Source: Phaeacidiphilus oryzae TH49
GTDB taxonomy: Bacteria; Actinomycetota; Actinomycetes; Streptomycetales; Streptomycetaceae
NCBI RefSeq assembly: GCF_000744815.1
Contig: NZ_JQMQ01000005.1
Span: 2,116,055 to 2,180,054 of the forward strand
Reading direction: 5' to 3'
DNA length: 64,000 bases
This document shows, one piece after another, positions 47,057-55,641 of the stretch. A program made the position numbers and the translations under genes. Numbering within the stretch: the stretch's first letter is position 1; each line of letters starts with the position of its first letter. The notes below the pieces were generated by a model. That model was not told where the DNA came from. It saw only the letters and a list, made by a program, of their open reading frames with translations, and made no database searches.

Positions 47057-47731
47057 CTACTTGCCGGCCCCGACCGGGTCGACGTAGACCTTCGGGCTCG
47101 CGTTGCCGTCCGCCGGCACGTTGATGCCCACCGGCATGGTGTGCGAGTTGGTCTCGTTCGGCGGCGTGACGACCAGCTTGGTGAAGGTCACCCCGCTGCC
47201 GCCGGTGTTGTTCGGCGGGAAGTGGAGCACGAAGTTGGTCTCCTGGCCGGGCTGGAGGACGACGTCCGGGGCGGCCATGCTGCTCCGCCCGGCGCTCACC
47301 GTGCCGTCCGCGCCCACCAGGTCGACCCCCGGGAAGCCGCGCATCTCGCACGAACCGGAGCTGGTGTTCTTGAGGTTGATCAGCAGCTCGCCCTCGCCCA
47401 TCCCCCAGGAGTGGCTGAAGCCGAGCTGGGCGGTGTGGCAGATGCCGGCGTTGGCCTGGCCGGACCCGGCCGGCGCGGAACCGCCGCCGCCGTTGCCCGC
47501 AGCGGCACCGGAGCCGCTGCCGCTGCCGCTGCCGTTGCCGTTGCCGTTGCTGGAGCCGGCCGGGGCGGCGTTCGTCCCCGCCGAGCCCGCCGAGCCGGCG
47601 GCGCCGGAGGCGTTCGAGGAGCCCGAAGCAGAGGCGCTGACGCCGCCGTTGGAGTTGCAGGCGGTGAGTGAAAGGCTCGCGGCCACCGCGGCGACGGCGA
47701 GGACGGAGACCTTCTTGGCGTGGATGCGCAT
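47057..47731 (-). CDS. DUF4232-domain lipoprotein
   Basis: This 224-residue exported protein has lipobox LTAC after MRIHAKKVSVLAVAAVAASL. A long Ser/Gly/Asn-rich linker (about residues 25-90) is coded by short repeats, including a GSGSGSGS tract. The C-terminal DUF4232 domain shows CHTAQLGFSHSW, LINLKNTSSGSCEMRGFPGVDLVG and a final beta-sandwich. The two Cys of the domain are likely bonded. The function is unknown; the domain is common in actinomycete cell-envelope proteins. The ATG at 47731 has GGGGAG eight bases upstream. Confidence 0.9.
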   Translation of the reverse strand: MRIHAKKVSVLAVAAVAASLSLTACNSNGGVSASASGSSNASGAAGSAGSAGTNAAPAGSSNGNGNGSGSGSGSGAAAGNGGGGSAPAGSGQANAGICHTAQLGFSHSWGMGEGELLINLKNTSSGSCEMRGFPGVDLVGADGTVSAGRSSMAAPDVVLQPGQETNFVLHFPPNNTGGSGVTFTKLVVTPPNETNSHTMPVGINVPADGNASPKVYVDPVGAGK

Positions 47732-47856
47732 CGTTGCTACTCCCCGATCAGTACGTGTTCTTGTCTGACTGGACATGGGGCGCGTGGCACGCCGTTGCAC
47801 GCCCGATCACACCAGGACACGTCTGTGACACGCGGGTAGAAACGCCGTGACAGGCC

Positions 47857-48573
47857 TCACCCGGCGGGCACATCCTCCTCCGCGCCGCCGCTTCCACCCG
47901 GCGTGACCAGGCCCGTCTCATAGGCCAGCACCACCGCCTGGACGCGGTCCCGCAGGCCGAGCTTGCCCAGGATCCGGGCCACGTGGGTCTTGACCGTGGT
48001 CTGCCCGAGCACCAGCCGGTCGGCGAGTTCGGCGTTGCTCAGACCGCTCGCCATCAGCCGCAGCACCTCCAGCTCACGCGGGGTCAGCTGGGAGAGGTCG
48101 CGGTGCAGCCGGTCCTTCGAGCCGCCGTCGGCGTCCCGGCCGGCGAAGCGCTCGATCAGCCGCCGGGTGATCGCGGGGGCGAGCAGCGCGTCCCCGGTCC
48201 GCACCAGCCGGACGGAGGCCACCAGGTGCTCCGGGGAGACGTCCTTGAGGAGGAAGCCGCTGGCCCCGGCGGAGAGCGCGGCGTAGACGTAGTGGTCGAG
48301 GTCGTAGGTGGTGAGGATGAGCACCCGCGGCCGCTCGTCGCCGTCCGCTTCCCCGGCGAGGATCCGGCGGGTCGCCTCCAGACCGTCCAGCCGGGGCATC
48401 CGGATGTCCATCAGCACCACGTCCGGGCGGGTGCGGCGGACCGCGGTGACCACCTCCTCGCCGTCCGCCGCCTCGGCGGCGACCTCGATGCCGTCGGCGG
48501 CGAGGATCATCCGGAACCCGGTGCGCACCAGCGCCTGATCGTCGGCGATGACCGCGCGCAGCGGTCGGCTCAT
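47857..48573 (-). CDS. NarL/LuxR-family response regulator
   Basis: The 238-residue protein has a receiver domain (VIADDQALVRTGFRMIL, phosphoacceptor Asp in VVLMDIRMPRLDG, Lys in FLLKDVSPEHL) and a C-terminal LuxR helix-turn-helix (LTPRELEVLRLMASGLSNAELADRL, then TVKTHVARILGKLG). ATG 48573 overlaps the TGA of the sensor kinase gene (ATGA), and GGAGG lies five bases upstream. With the kinase it forms a two-component system that probably controls the divergent ABC exporter. Confidence 0.96.
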   Translation of the reverse strand: MSRPLRAVIADDQALVRTGFRMILAADGIEVAAEAADGEEVVTAVRRTRPDVVLMDIRMPRLDGLEATRRILAGEADGDERPRVLILTTYDLDHYVYAALSAGASGFLLKDVSPEHLVASVRLVRTGDALLAPAITRRLIERFAGRDADGGSKDRLHRDLSQLTPRELEVLRLMASGLSNAELADRLVLGQTTVKTHVARILGKLGLRDRVQAVVLAYETGLVTPGGSGGAEEDVPAG

Positions 48574-50069
48574 GCGTTCCTCCACGGGACTCGGGCCAGG
48601 ATCCGGAAACCTCCGGTCATCCTCCCTCCCGACTCCAGCGTTCCGCCATAGACGGCGAGCCGCTCCCGAAGTCCGATCAGCCCGCGGCCGTTGCCGGCCG
48701 CCGCCTGCTCGCCGCGTCGGCCGCCGCTGTCCGTCACCTCTATCGACAGCAGCCGGTCGTCATGGCCGACCCGCACCTCGGCCTCGGCCCCGGCCGCGTG
48801 CTTCAGCGCGTTGGTCAGCGCCTCCTGGACCACCCGGTACGCCGCCAGCTCGACCCCGGAGGGCAGCGGCCCGGTCGGCAGGTCCACGGAGAGCCGCACC
48901 GGCAGTCCGGCCGCGCGGACCCGCGCCACCAGCCCCTCCAACTGGTCGAGGCCCGGCTGCGGTTCGAGACCGTCCGCCGGGGTGTCCGCGGCTCCGGCCG
49001 ACGGCGCCGCGGCCCCGCTCGCCGCCAACAGGCCCATCACATGCCGGAGTTCGGCCATCGCGGCCCGTCCGCCGTTCTCCACCGCGAGGAGGGCCTCCTT
49101 GGCGAGCTCCGGTTGGGCGTCCAGCACCTTGCGGGCGGCGCCGGCCTGGATGACCATCACGCTGACGTTGTGGGTGACCACGTCGTGGAGCTCACCGGCG
49201 ATCCGGGAGCGCTCCTCGGCCACCGCGCGCCGGGTGGCCTCCGCCTGCTTCCGCCGCAGGTCGTCGAGCCGGCGCCGGCTCTCCCGCAGCCGCAACCGTC
49301 CGCCGCGGACCAGCGCGGCCGCCGCCCCGAGCAGCAGCAGCACGGCCAGCCCGGTCCGCAGCGGCTCGGGGGCGTCCGCGACCTCGCCCAGGTACCGGTA
49401 CACCAGCACCGCCCCGAGGAGGCAACTGCCGGCCGCCACGGCCTGGTTGCGGCTGTACCGGACCGCGCTGTACGCGGCCAGGCCGATGATCGGCAGGCTC
49501 GCGGGTCCGGCGAAGGGCAGGTCGGAGAGGAGGGCGATCAGGCATCCCCAGAGGGCGGTCAGCGGATACCGCCGGCGCAGCGCCAGCGGCAGCGCGCTCA
49601 GCCCGACCAGCACCAGGTCGCGCGGCCCGGCCGGCACGCTCACATAGTGGAAGTACGGGGCCGCGGGCGGGGGCGGAACCGGCGCCGCGCCGGCCGCCCC
49701 GGAGCCGGCCCAGGCGGAGGGGACGCCGGGTGGGAGGACCGGGATGCCCTTCTCGACGGTCTTCCGCGCGGCGGCGGCCACCGCGACCGCCGTCAGCGCC
49801 AGCGCGATCAGCGCGTCGGCCAGATACTGCCGACGGGTCGGCCGGGGCCGGTCCGGGTCCGGGGCGAACATCTCCCGGAACCCGCCCGACCCGCTCAGCT
49901 CGCCCACTTCGCGCAGCTCGCGCAGGGCGTCCCGGAGGCGGTCCGAGAGGACCGGGAAGGCCGGGAAGGACGGGAAGGCCAGGAAGGACGGGAGGTTTCG
50001 CAGGCCGCCCAGGCCCGGCAGGTACTCCCGCAGCCGCCGCAGGCCTTCCGGCCGCTCGATCGTCGTCAC
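48570..50069 (-). CDS. Sensor histidine kinase (HisKA_3 / NarX-DesK type)
   Basis: The 499-residue protein has an N-terminal region of about five membrane helices (ADALIALALTAVAVAAAA, LVLVGLSALPLAL, YPLTALWGCLIALL, AGSCLLGAVLVYRYL, GLAVLLLLGAAAALV). The HisKA_3 dimerisation helix has His in GELHDVVTHNVSVMVIQAG, and the HATPase_c domain shows QEALTNALKHA and GRGLIGLRERL. It autophosphorylates on His and passes phosphate to the overlapping response regulator. The start GTG 50069 is a best guess; upstream in-frame starts (50105 and 50321) extend into the operator region. Small Pro-Ser-Phe repeats occur at the N-terminus (FLAFPSFPAFP). Confidence 0.93.
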   Translation of the reverse strand: MTTIERPEGLRRLREYLPGLGGLRNLPSFLAFPSFPAFPVLSDRLRDALRELREVGELSGSGGFREMFAPDPDRPRPTRRQYLADALIALALTAVAVAAAARKTVEKGIPVLPPGVPSAWAGSGAAGAAPVPPPPAAPYFHYVSVPAGPRDLVLVGLSALPLALRRRYPLTALWGCLIALLSDLPFAGPASLPIIGLAAYSAVRYSRNQAVAAGSCLLGAVLVYRYLGEVADAPEPLRTGLAVLLLLGAAAALVRGGRLRLRESRRRLDDLRRKQAEATRRAVAEERSRIAGELHDVVTHNVSVMVIQAGAARKVLDAQPELAKEALLAVENGGRAAMAELRHVMGLLAASGAAAPSAGAADTPADGLEPQPGLDQLEGLVARVRAAGLPVRLSVDLPTGPLPSGVELAAYRVVQEALTNALKHAAGAEAEVRVGHDDRLLSIEVTDSGGRRGEQAAAGNGRGLIGLRERLAVYGGTLESGGRMTGGFRILARVPWRNA

Positions 50070-50148
50070 CCCGGCATTCTCACCGGCCACCGCCCGCCCC
50101 GGCATCAGCCCTGCAGCCGGGGGCGGTGGACCGCGGGGGTCATCCTTC

Positions 50149-50175
50149 AGGACGACCCCGGCGCGGGGTCGTCCT
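50149..50175. promoter_or_regulatory. Perfect 12-bp-arm inverted repeat, probable response-regulator operator
   Basis: AGGACGACCCCG (50149-50160), GCG, then CGGGGTCGTCCT (50164-50175) form a perfect palindrome. It lies between the divergent kinase/regulator pair and the ABC exporter, 112 bases before the exporter ATG. NarL-type regulators bind inverted repeats of this kind; a terminator is unlikely between divergent genes. Confidence 0.7.
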
Positions 50176-50286
50176 CGGGAGCGACGGAAAGTCGGTGATC
50201 CGACCGACGCGGTCGTCCGGCCCCGCTCCCTACCGTCGTTCCGTCCGGCCGACCCGGCCGGGACCTCGAAGGGACGGACCCCAGTC

Positions 50287-51027
50287 ATGGACCCGATGAT
50301 CCACCTGCGCGAGGCGCGCAAGAGCTACTCCGGAGCCGGCAGCCCGGCGCTCGGGCCGATCTCGCTCACGGTCGAGCGCGGCGAGGCGGTGGCCGTGGTC
50401 GGCCCCTCGGGCAGCGGCAAGTCGACCATGCTCAACCTGGTGGCGGGGCTCGACGGCCCGAGCGGCGGCGAGGTCACCGTGGACGGCGTCCGGGTCGACC
50501 TCCTCGGCGAGGCCGGACTGGCCCGCTACCGGCGGGAGAAGATCGGCATGGTCTTCCAGTTCTTCAACCTGCTGGACGACCTCACCGTGCTGGACAACAT
50601 CCTGCTGCCGGCCCGGCTCAACGGAATGTCACGGCGTCAGGCCGCGCAACGGGCGGCGGAGTTGACGGACTCCCTGGGCATCGGCCGGTACGCCCACGGC
50701 TACCCCGGCCGGCTCTCCGGCGGCGAGCGCCAGCGGGTGGCGGTGGCCCGGGCGCTGATCAACCGCCCGCCGCTGCTCCTCGCCGACGAGCCGACCGGCG
50801 CCCTGGACACCGTCTCCGGGCAGGAGGTGCGGAGGCTGCTGGTCGACCTCAACCGGGAGGGCCAGACCATCGTCCTGGTCACCCACGATCCGGCGCTGGC
50901 CCGCTCCTGCGCCTCCCGCACGGTGGTGCTGGTGGACGGCCAGGTGGCCGGCGACCAGCCCGTTCCCGAGCGGGACGGGGAGCGCTCGGGCCAGGGCCGG
51001 GACCGCAGCGGGGAGGCCGTGCGATGA
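50287..51027 (+). CDS. ABC exporter ATP-binding protein (MacB/LolD type)
   Basis: The 246-residue ATPase has Walker A VVGPSGSGKSTMLNLVAG, signature LSGGERQRVAVARALI, Walker B LLLADEPTGALD and switch LVTHDPALA. The MacB/LolD family motif MVFQFFNLLDDLTVLDNILLP is present. It drives the FtsX-type permease coded next (ATGA overlap). ATG 50287 has an AAGGGACGG stretch upstream. Such modules next to a NarL-type two-component system typically export peptides or antibiotics, or sense cell-envelope stress. Confidence 0.95.
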   Translation: MDPMIHLREARKSYSGAGSPALGPISLTVERGEAVAVVGPSGSGKSTMLNLVAGLDGPSGGEVTVDGVRVDLLGEAGLARYRREKIGMVFQFFNLLDDLTVLDNILLPARLNGMSRRQAAQRAAELTDSLGIGRYAHGYPGRLSGGERQRVAVARALINRPPLLLADEPTGALDTVSGQEVRRLLVDLNREGQTIVLVTHDPALARSCASRTVVLVDGQVAGDQPVPERDGERSGQGRDRSGEAVR

Positions 51028-53531
51028 GCAGCGCCCGACAGCACCCTCAGCCTCAGCCTCAGCCGGAGCCGGAGCCGGAGCCGGGTCCTGGGCCGGAACC
51101 ACGCCGGCGGCCCGCCCGGCGCGGGCAGCGCGGGCAGCGCGGGCAGCGCGGGCAGCGCGCCTTCCGCGCCGGAGCGCTCGGCCGGATCGTCCGCTCCGGC
51201 GTGGGCCGGCGGCGGGTGCAGACCGTCGTCCTCACCCTGACCGTGCTGATGGCGGTCACCTCCTCGATCGTGGCCGGTTCGCTGATGGCGGCCTCCTCAG
51301 GGCCGTTCGCCCAGTCCTTCCGGCACCAGCACGGCGCCCAGCTGACCGCCGGCTTCGACGGCTCCCGGGCCACCGCGGCCCAGGTCGCCGGCACCGCCCG
51401 GGCCGCCGGCGTCACCGAGAGCGCGGGCCCGTACCCGACCGCCTCGATCGATCCGCTCGACCCGTACGGCAACCGGCTGCCGCAGTCGCTGACCGTGGTC
51501 GGCCGCCCCTCGGCCGGCGGCGGGGCGCTGGACCACCTCGCGCTCCTCTCCGGACGGTGGCCCGTCGGCCCCGGCGAGATCGTCCTCTCCTCGGACGCGG
51601 TCGGCCCCCTCTACCAGCTGGGGGCGAGGCTGCGGACCGGTTCCGCGCCCGGCAGCCCGGTGCTGACCGTGGTCGGCACGGCCAAGTCGGTGACCCAGTC
51701 CGCGGCGGCCTGGATGCTGCCGGCCGGAGTCCGGGCGCTGGCCGCGGCGCCGGGCGGCGGCCGCTCCGCCGGCTTCCAGATGCAGTACCGCTTCGCCTCG
51801 GCCTCCACCACCGCCCAGCTCACCGCCGACCGCTCGGCGGTGGCCGCCGCGGTCCCCGGGGGCGCCATGGTCTCCGCCCAGTCGTACCTGGACGTCGAGC
51901 TGGCGGACAACCAGAACACCGCGCTGATCGTGCCGATCATGCTGGCCTTCGGTCTCCTGGGCCTGGTGATGTCGGTGGTGATCATCGCGAGCGTGGTCGG
52001 CGGCGCGGTCGGCGCCGGGGCCCGGAGGATCGGCGTCCTCAAGTCGATCGGCTTCACCCCGGGGCAGGTCGTCCGGGCCTACGTCGGCCAGGCGCTGGTC
52101 CCCGCGGCCGTCGGCATCATCCTCGGGGTGGCGGTCGGCGAGATGGTCACCACCCCGCTGATGTCCGACGCCCAGCAGGTGTACGGGGCAGCGGCGCTGG
52201 CCACCCCGTCGTGGGTGGTGGCCGCGGTGGCCGGCGGGACGCTGGCGGTGGTCGCCGCCGCGGCGCTGGTACCGGCGCTGCGCGCCGGGCGGATGCGCGC
52301 GGTGGAGGCGCTCGCGGTCGGCCGCGCGCCGAGCGCTGGGCGCGGACGCTGGGCGCACCGGTTCGCCGAGCGGCTTCCGGTGCCCCGCCCGGTGGCGATG
52401 GGGCTCGCCTCCCCCTTCTCCCACCCGGTGCGCACGGCCGGGCTGGTCGCCGCCGTCCTCTTCGGCACCGCCGCGGTCACCTTCTCCGTGGGGCTGACCG
52501 AGTCGGCCAACGCCATCGGCCGGGCCCAGCACCCGGACGCCGCCGCCCAGGTGGTGGTCGGCCCGGAGCTGGCCGGTCCCGGCCAGAACCCGGCGCTCCT
52601 CTCGGCCGCGGAGAACGCCCGGGCGGCCGCGGCGATCCGGTCCCAGCCGGGCACCCGGGAGTACTACGGCGCGGGCGGCACCGGCGTCTCGGTGGCCGGC
52701 GCGAGCGACACCGTCCATGTCGACCTCTACCAGGGCGACTCGAAGCTGGGAGCGCACGCCATCATCCACGGCCGCTGGTTCTCCGGCCCGGGCGAGGCGG
52801 TCGTCCCGACCCACTTCCTCACCAGCACCGGTACCCGTCTCGGCCAGCGGATCACGCTGGTGGACGGCGGCGCCCGGATCCCGGTGCTGATCGTCGGCGA
52901 GGACTTCGACCCGGGGAACGGCGGGATGTCCCTCAGCACCGACGCGGCGACCTTCACCTCGGCCGGGGTCCCGGTCCAGCTCGTCGAGTACTTCGTCGCC
53001 CTCAGGCCCGGCGTCTCGGTGGGCTCCTACATCGGCGGGCTCAACCCGGCCCTCCGGGCGCTGCACGCCCAGGCCATGCCCAACGTCCAGGGCGGCACCA
53101 GCGACACCGCGGCGGCGGTCGAGGCGATGGCCGGGCTGCTGACCCTGCTGCTCCTCGTCTCGGCCGGGCTCGGGGTGCTCAACAGCGTGGTGCTCGACAC
53201 CCGGGAGCGCGTCCACGACCTGGGCGTCTGCAAGGCGGTGGGGATGTCGCCGCGGCAAGTGACGGCGCAGGTGCTGACCTCGGTTGCGGGCGTCGGCGTG
53301 GTCGGCGGGCTGCTCGGGGTCCCGGCCGGGATCGCCGTCCACCACCTGGTCATCCCGGCGGTGCTGCACGCCGGCGGCACCGTGCCCATCCCGCAGGTGG
53401 AGTCGGTCTACCAGCTGCTTCCCGCGGTGCTGATGGCCCTGGGCGGACCGGCGATCGCCCTCCTCGGCGCCCTCCTCCCGGCCGGCTGGGCGGCCCGGGT
53501 CCGCACCGCCACCGCGCTGCGGACCGAGTGA
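51024..53531 (+). CDS. FtsX-family ABC permease
   Basis: The 835-residue membrane protein has two FtsX domains: a first helix (TVVLTLTVLMAVTSSIVAGSL), an extracellular MacB-like domain, then IVPIMLAFGLLGLVMSVVIIA, QALVPAAVGIILGVAVGEMV and VVAAVAGGTLAVVAAAALVPAL. After a second extracellular part, LLTLLLLVSAGLGVLNSVVL with the FtsX signature VHDLGVCKAVGMSPRQV follows. The N-terminus is low complexity (QPQPQPEPEPEP, then RGQRGQRGQRGQR) from DNA repeats. The start ATG 51024 overlaps the ATPase stop. It forms the membrane part of a MacB-type exporter. Confidence 0.94.
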   Translation: MSSARQHPQPQPQPEPEPEPGPGPEPRRRPARRGQRGQRGQRGQRAFRAGALGRIVRSGVGRRRVQTVVLTLTVLMAVTSSIVAGSLMAASSGPFAQSFRHQHGAQLTAGFDGSRATAAQVAGTARAAGVTESAGPYPTASIDPLDPYGNRLPQSLTVVGRPSAGGGALDHLALLSGRWPVGPGEIVLSSDAVGPLYQLGARLRTGSAPGSPVLTVVGTAKSVTQSAAAWMLPAGVRALAAAPGGGRSAGFQMQYRFASASTTAQLTADRSAVAAAVPGGAMVSAQSYLDVELADNQNTALIVPIMLAFGLLGLVMSVVIIASVVGGAVGAGARRIGVLKSIGFTPGQVVRAYVGQALVPAAVGIILGVAVGEMVTTPLMSDAQQVYGAAALATPSWVVAAVAGGTLAVVAAAALVPALRAGRMRAVEALAVGRAPSAGRGRWAHRFAERLPVPRPVAMGLASPFSHPVRTAGLVAAVLFGTAAVTFSVGLTESANAIGRAQHPDAAAQVVVGPELAGPGQNPALLSAAENARAAAAIRSQPGTREYYGAGGTGVSVAGASDTVHVDLYQGDSKLGAHAIIHGRWFSGPGEAVVPTHFLTSTGTRLGQRITLVDGGARIPVLIVGEDFDPGNGGMSLSTDAATFTSAGVPVQLVEYFVALRPGVSVGSYIGGLNPALRALHAQAMPNVQGGTSDTAAAVEAMAGLLTLLLLVSAGLGVLNSVVLDTRERVHDLGVCKAVGMSPRQVTAQVLTSVAGVGVVGGLLGVPAGIAVHHLVIPAVLHAGGTVPIPQVESVYQLLPAVLMALGGPAIALLGALLPAGWAARVRTATALRTE
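51121..51156 (+). repeat. 9-bp in-frame tandem repeat (RGQ) in the FtsX permease gene
   Basis: GCGGGCAGC is repeated four times without change and codes for an Arg-Gly-Gln repeat. A CAGCCT/CCGGAG hexamer array (about 51047-51083) just before it codes for Gln-Pro and Glu-Pro repeats. Both lie in the cytoplasmic N-terminus. Confidence 0.88.
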
Positions 53532-53543
53532 CCCCCGGGCCCC

Positions 53544-54296
53544 TCAGATCCGGTTCGGCTCCGGGCGGTAGGCCCGGAGCCAGCGCTCGGTGGCGGCGAT
53601 GTGCGCGCCCATCTCGACCGAGGCGGCCGCCGGGTCGCGGGCGGTGATGGCGGCGGCGATCGCCCGATGGGCGTCGTCGCTGTGCCGTCGGACGTCCTCG
53701 ATCGAGTAGATGTCATAGTGGCTGCCGCGGGCCCGGAAGACCTCGACCAGCGCGGAGAGCGCCTCGTTCCCGCCGGCCTCGCAGATCCGGCCGTGGAAGC
53801 GGGCGTCCAGCGCGCTCAGCTGGACCGGGTCGCGGACCTCCGACATCTCCGCGAGGAGCCGCGCCAGTTCGGCGTCCAGCTCCGCGGTGGCCCGCGCGGC
53901 CGCCCGCGCGGCCGCGTGCACCTCGAGCACCCGCCGGATCTCCAGCAGTTCGAGCAGCCCGTCCAGCGGGATGAGGTCCACGGTGGCCGCGAAGCCGCGC
54001 ATCATCTCGGCCGGTCGCAGCTGCGAGACGTAGGTGCCGGAGCCGTGCCTGGCCTGGAGGACGCCGAGGGCCTCCAGCTCGCGGACGGCCTCGCGCAGCG
54101 ACCCGCGGGAGGCCCCGAGGCGGGCGCAGAGCGCCGGCTCGGACGGCAGCTTCTCCCCCGGCGCCAGCTCGCCCCGCGCGATCAGCGCCCGCAGCTGGTC
54201 CAGCACCGCCTGCTTGGCGGTCACCGCCACCACCCGCCCCTCTGCGTCCGCGCCCGACCCTGCGCCGAAGTCATCTGATGAATCAACCGATGCCAC
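53544..54296 (-). CDS. FadR-type GntR-family regulator (FCD ligand domain)
   Basis: The 250-residue protein has a winged helix (VLDQLRALIARGELAPGEKLPSEPALCARLGASRGSLREAVRELEALG read in parts) and an FCD helical domain with the metal-ligand pattern LEVHAAARAA, DARFHGRICEAGGN and DDAHRAIAAAI. FadR/GntR regulators of this subgroup respond to carboxylic acids and usually repress a neighbouring catabolic gene; the divergent aminotransferase is the natural target. GTG 54296 is the longest start; GTG 54233 or 54230, with GAGGGG upstream, is at least as likely, because an operator-like TCATC-T-GATGA (54271-54281) lies inside the longer version. Confidence 0.92.
   Translation of the reverse strand: MASVDSSDDFGAGSGADAEGRVVAVTAKQAVLDQLRALIARGELAPGEKLPSEPALCARLGASRGSLREAVRELEALGVLQARHGSGTYVSQLRPAEMMRGFAATVDLIPLDGLLELLEIRRVLEVHAAARAAARATAELDAELARLLAEMSEVRDPVQLSALDARFHGRICEAGGNEALSALVEVFRARGSHYDIYSIEDVRRHSDDAHRAIAAAITARDPAAASVEMGAHIAATERWLRAYRPEPNRI
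54271..54281. promoter_or_regulatory. Possible FadR-type operator
   Basis: TCATC-T-GATGA is a perfect inverted repeat between the preferred start of the regulator gene and the divergent aminotransferase gene. It is short, so it is a candidate only. Confidence 0.4.
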
Positions 54297-54373
54297 TTCC
54301 TCGATCCCGCATGGAACTGCTAAGTTCCGGCGAACTCGATCCTCTCATCGGACAACTTCGCAGGAGCAGCCCC

Positions 54374-55567
54374 ATGTCCACCGCCGTACCGGCAACCGTA
54401 CCGACGGAGGGCCGCCCGGCGACCGGCGGCTGGCCCCTCGACCCGGAGGTCCTCCACCTCAACCACGGCTCCTTCGGCACCTCCCCCACCGCCGTCCTGG
54501 ACCACCAGCGGCGGCTGCGCGAGGAGATGGACGCCGATCCGGACGCCTGGTTCCGTGCCCTCCCGGAGCGGGTCGCCGAGGCCCGGCGGTCGGTGGCCGA
54601 GTGGCTCGGCGCGCCCGAGCCGACCGCCGCCCTGGTGCCCAACGCCAGCGCCGGGGCGACCGCGGTCGCGGCCGCGCTGCCGTTCGGCCCGGGCGACCGG
54701 GTCCTGGTCACCGACCACGCGTACGGCGCGGTGGAGATGGGCGTGCGCCGGCACGCCGCCCGGGCCGGCGCCACGGTGGAGACCGTCGCGCTGCCGATCG
54801 ACGCCGACGCCGAGCAGATCACCGCCCTGCTGCGGGCGGCGATGGACGACGGGCCGCGCCCGGCCCTGCTGGTGGTGGACCAGATCACCTCGGCCACCGC
54901 GCTGCTGCTGCCGGTGGAGCGGATCGCCGCGGACTGCCGCGAGCGCGGAGTACCGCTGCTGGTCGACGGCGCCCACGCGCCCGGGATGCTGGCCGATCCG
55001 CTGACCGGCCTCCAGGGCGCGTACTGGATCGGCAACCTCCACAAGTGGCCCTGCGCCCCGCGCGGCACGGCTGTGCTGGTCGCGGACCCCGCCGAGCCGG
55101 ACGACCGGCAGCGGCTCTTCCCGCCGATCGACTCCTGGGGCGCCCCCGACCCGTACCCGCGGCGCTTCGACCAGCAGGGCACCCAGGACCTCAGCGCCTG
55201 GCTGACCGCCCCGCACGCGCTGCGCACCATCGAGGCCGAGTACGGCTGGGCGGCCGTGCGCGAGCACAACGCGTCCCTCGCCGAGGAGGCCCAGGCGCTG
55301 GTGGCGGAGCACTGGGGCGTCGCCCTGGACGGCGTGCCCGTCCTCCCGGCCCCCGCGATGCGGCTGGTCCCGCTGCCGGCCGGGGTCGCCGCCGACCAGG
55401 CGGCCGCGCACACCATGCAGCGGCTGCTCGCCGAGCGGCACGGGGTGGCCGCCGCGGTCACCACCTGGCGCGGGCGGGGCTTCGTCCGCCTCTCCGCCCA
55501 CCTCTACAACCGCACGGCCGACTACCAGGCCTTCGCCGAGCGCTGCCGGGACACCCTCCTCGGCTGA
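54374..55567 (+). CDS. Class V aminotransferase (isopenicillin-N epimerase/cysteine desulfurase-like, PLP)
   Basis: The 397-residue protein opens with WPLDPEVLHLNHGSFGTSPTAVL, typical of the CefD-like class V group, and has NASAGATAVAAAL, the PLP Asp/His in LLVDGAHAPGM and the Schiff-base Lys in WIGNLHKWPCAPRG. The end VTTWRGRGFVRLSAHLYN is also typical. Enzymes of this kind epimerise, deaminate or desulfurate amino acids. No beta-lactam genes are near, so a catabolic role with an unknown amino acid is more likely. ATG 54374 follows AGGAG by eight bases; the frame is open further upstream without homology. Confidence 0.92.
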   Translation: MSTAVPATVPTEGRPATGGWPLDPEVLHLNHGSFGTSPTAVLDHQRRLREEMDADPDAWFRALPERVAEARRSVAEWLGAPEPTAALVPNASAGATAVAAALPFGPGDRVLVTDHAYGAVEMGVRRHAARAGATVETVALPIDADAEQITALLRAAMDDGPRPALLVVDQITSATALLLPVERIAADCRERGVPLLVDGAHAPGMLADPLTGLQGAYWIGNLHKWPCAPRGTAVLVADPAEPDDRQRLFPPIDSWGAPDPYPRRFDQQGTQDLSAWLTAPHALRTIEAEYGWAAVREHNASLAEEAQALVAEHWGVALDGVPVLPAPAMRLVPLPAGVAADQAAAHTMQRLLAERHGVAAAVTTWRGRGFVRLSAHLYNRTADYQAFAERCRDTLLG

Positions 55568-55641
55568 GCCTTGGCCGCCGCCCGCCTCGCCCCGGCCCCC
55601 ACCGGCGAACCCGGGCGGCTCCGGGCGGGCGCGGGGCGGCC

